64,000 nucleotides of DNA from Portunus trituberculatus (lineage: Eukaryota > Arthropoda > Malacostraca > Decapoda > Portunidae), in NCBI RefSeq assembly GCF_017591435.1, contig NC_059268.1, positions 13,765,184 through 13,829,183 of the forward strand. The letters run 5' to 3'. Of this stretch, positions 62,701 through 64,000 are shown in pieces. Within the stretch, counting starts at the first letter, position 1. Each line of letters opens with the position of its first letter. The position numbers and the translations under genes are program-made. A model generated the notes under the pieces. The model was not told the DNA's origin. It worked only from the letters and a program-made list of their open reading frames with translations, and ran no database searches.

Positions 62701-62780
62701 TATGTAGCGTCTGGGACATTAAGTACTTATTATTTTTCCTTTGCTTTTATTCACTGGAAGTTTATTAACACTGAGTAAAA
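59725..62780. other. Unique sequence flanking the 153-bp minisatellite, no gene seen
   Basis: 59740-59830 and 62040-62110 are locally GC-rich. The gaps 59840-61030 and 61485-62780 show no domain, element or convincing exon. Confidence 0.6.
61032..61480. repeat. Minisatellite, three copies of a ~153-bp unit
   Basis: Units begin CAGTTTCAAAC(G/C) at 61032, 61186 and 61339. Each contains GGAGTTCTCAAGAGTGTTTT (or one mismatch), a poly-A run and TTGTTGCTACATGAGAAAAT. Copies 1 and 2 share GATTCGGCGCCGTAC-like starts; copy 3 has lost part of it. The third unit decays at about 61480. Confidence 0.92.
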
Positions 62781-62781
62781 G

Positions 62782-62910
<129 letters not shown>

Positions 62911-63017
62911 GTAAAATTAATAATGTCGAGATGAAAGTAATACCCAGAAGCACATCAACGCATGACATGCTTTACCAAGTATAGATGTCACTGAATCGTG
63001 CAGCACTGTCTCTTGGT

Positions 63018-63052
63018 GGTGGTGGTGGTGGTGGTGGTGGTGGTGATGGTGA
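63018..63052. repeat. (GGT)n triplet array
   Basis: About 11 units, with GAT at the 3' end. Confidence 0.96.
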
Positions 63053-63319
63053 GAGGCCTTCCTTATCTCTGTGCCTGCCGTGTATTTGCTCTTCTTTAGC
63101 TTGTTATCAAAATACTTCACTTGTTATTGTATTTTGTTTTCCTTTTCCACTCGTTTTTTTCTATTTTTTAATTATTTTCCTGTAGTCTTTTCTTTTATTC
63201 ATCAGTTTCATGTAATTTTTTTTTTCTGCAAGAGGGAAAGCCAGGCAAGGGCAACAAATTTTTTTTTAAAAAGGCTCACCTAGAATACCAGTTCCCTTAA
63301 AGATTAACATTCAATTAAC

Positions 63320-63471
<152 letters not shown>

Positions 63472-63534
63472 CAAAAGTCTATTTTTTCCTCATTCTTATA
63501 TCCTCTCATTACACACACGCAAACACACAGATAT

Positions 63535-63566
<32 letters not shown>

Positions 63567-63567
<1 letters not shown>

Positions 63568-63681
63568 GGTAGCGCAGTGGTTAGAGCGCTGGCTTCACAA
63601 GCCAGAGGACCGGGGTTCGATTCCCCGGCCGGGTGGAGATATTTGGGTGTGTCTCCTTTCACGTGTAGCCCCATCCGAAGA

Positions 63682-63682
<1 letters not shown>
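63567..63682 (+). mobile_element. tRNA-Val-derived SINE, copy 2, internally deleted
   Basis: The head is nearly identical to copy 1 (anticodon CAC; TTCGATTCCCCGGCCGGG). After GTGTAGCCCC the body jumps directly to ATCCGAAGATC, losing about 110 bp present in copy 1, and then runs into (CA)n. The element is bracketed by CA repeats on both sides. Confidence 0.82.

Positions 63683-63745
<63 letters not shown>
63683..63745. repeat. (CA)n between Val-SINE copies 2 and 3
   Basis: It starts inside the truncated body of copy 2 and ends at the head of copy 3. A shorter CA array (63537-63566) precedes copy 2. Confidence 0.97.
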
Positions 63746-63746
<1 letters not shown>

Positions 63747-63747
<1 letters not shown>

Positions 63748-64000
63748 GTAGTGTAGTGGTTAGCACGCTCGACTCACAATCGAGAGGGCCGGGTTTGAGT
63801 CCCGGAGCAGCGAGGCAAATGGGCAAGCCTCTTAATGTGTGGCCCCTGTTCACCTAGCAGTAAATAGGTACGGGATGTAATTCGAGGGGTTGTGGCCTCG
63901 CTTTCCCGGTGTGTGGAGTGTGTTGTGGTCTCAGTCCTACCCGAAGATCGGTCTATGAGCTCTGAGCTCGCTCCGTAATGGGGAAGACTGGCTGGGTGAC
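63747..64000 (+). mobile_element. tRNA-Val-like SINE, copy 3, different head, runs off the window
   Basis: The head GTAGTGTAGTGGTTAGCACG with anticodon arm CTCGA-CTCACAA-TCGAG (again CAC) and GGGTTTGAGTCCCGG differs from copies 1 and 2. From CCCCTGTTCACCTAGCAGT onward the body matches copy 1 (AGGTACGGGATGTAA, CCGAAGATCGG, GAGCTCTGAGCTCG). It is truncated by the end of the window. Confidence 0.82.

Overview
This is animal nuclear DNA, almost entirely non-coding. The best guess for the organism is a decapod crustacean, probably a crab: there are very abundant, very long (CT)n, (CA)n and triplet microsatellites, tRNA-derived SINEs, a fibronectin-type adhesion exon with canonical GT/AG borders, and a decayed non-LTR retrotransposon. 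This is inference from composition; no marker gene fixes the species. There are no bacterial-style operons, rRNA genes or CRISPR arrays. Nearly every open frame of 60-400 codons in the window is an artefact of a simple repeat (RERERE, SLSLSL, THTHTH, VCVCVC) or of pyrimidine-rich DNA.

The one convincing coding feature is a 124-nt internal exon at 39951-40074 (+). It encodes the first half of a fibronectin type III (FN3) domain and has a clean acceptor and a perfect donor. The window therefore probably lies mostly inside long introns of a + strand gene for an FN3-containing surface or adhesion protein. Three further exon-like segments are only candidates: 3691-3723 and 59263-59302, a pair of similar micro-exon-like sequences each sitting just downstream of a (CT)n array, and 38800-38892, which is phase-compatible with the FN3 exon.

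The rest is repeats. (1) More than 70 microsatellites. (2) Six copies of a ~213-bp element with TTAA ends and inverted termini, best read as a piggyBac-type MITE (1875, 18823, 30241, 36324, 40282, 51265). (3) A 344-bp hAT-type MITE (51577-51920). (4) Two tRNA-derived SINE groups: one with poly-A-like tails (4305, 35521, 51935 and a divergent relative at 41883), and one with tRNA-Val-like heads and (CA)n tails (30943, 63567, 63747). (5) Remnants of a non-LTR retrotransposon (48705-49550, 30470-30760, and two tandem 3' tails at 47217-47505). (6) Several local tandem duplications with periods of about 153-156 bp, plus a 52-bp one.

The most striking global pattern is strand asymmetry. I count 20 CT/GA dinucleotide arrays of 88 bp or more, and all 20 carry CT on the + strand, which is the coding strand of the FN3 exon. 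The longest GA-on-plus array is only about 71 bp. CA/GT arrays show no comparable bias. This fits a single + strand transcription unit covering the window, with long purine repeats excluded from the sense strand.
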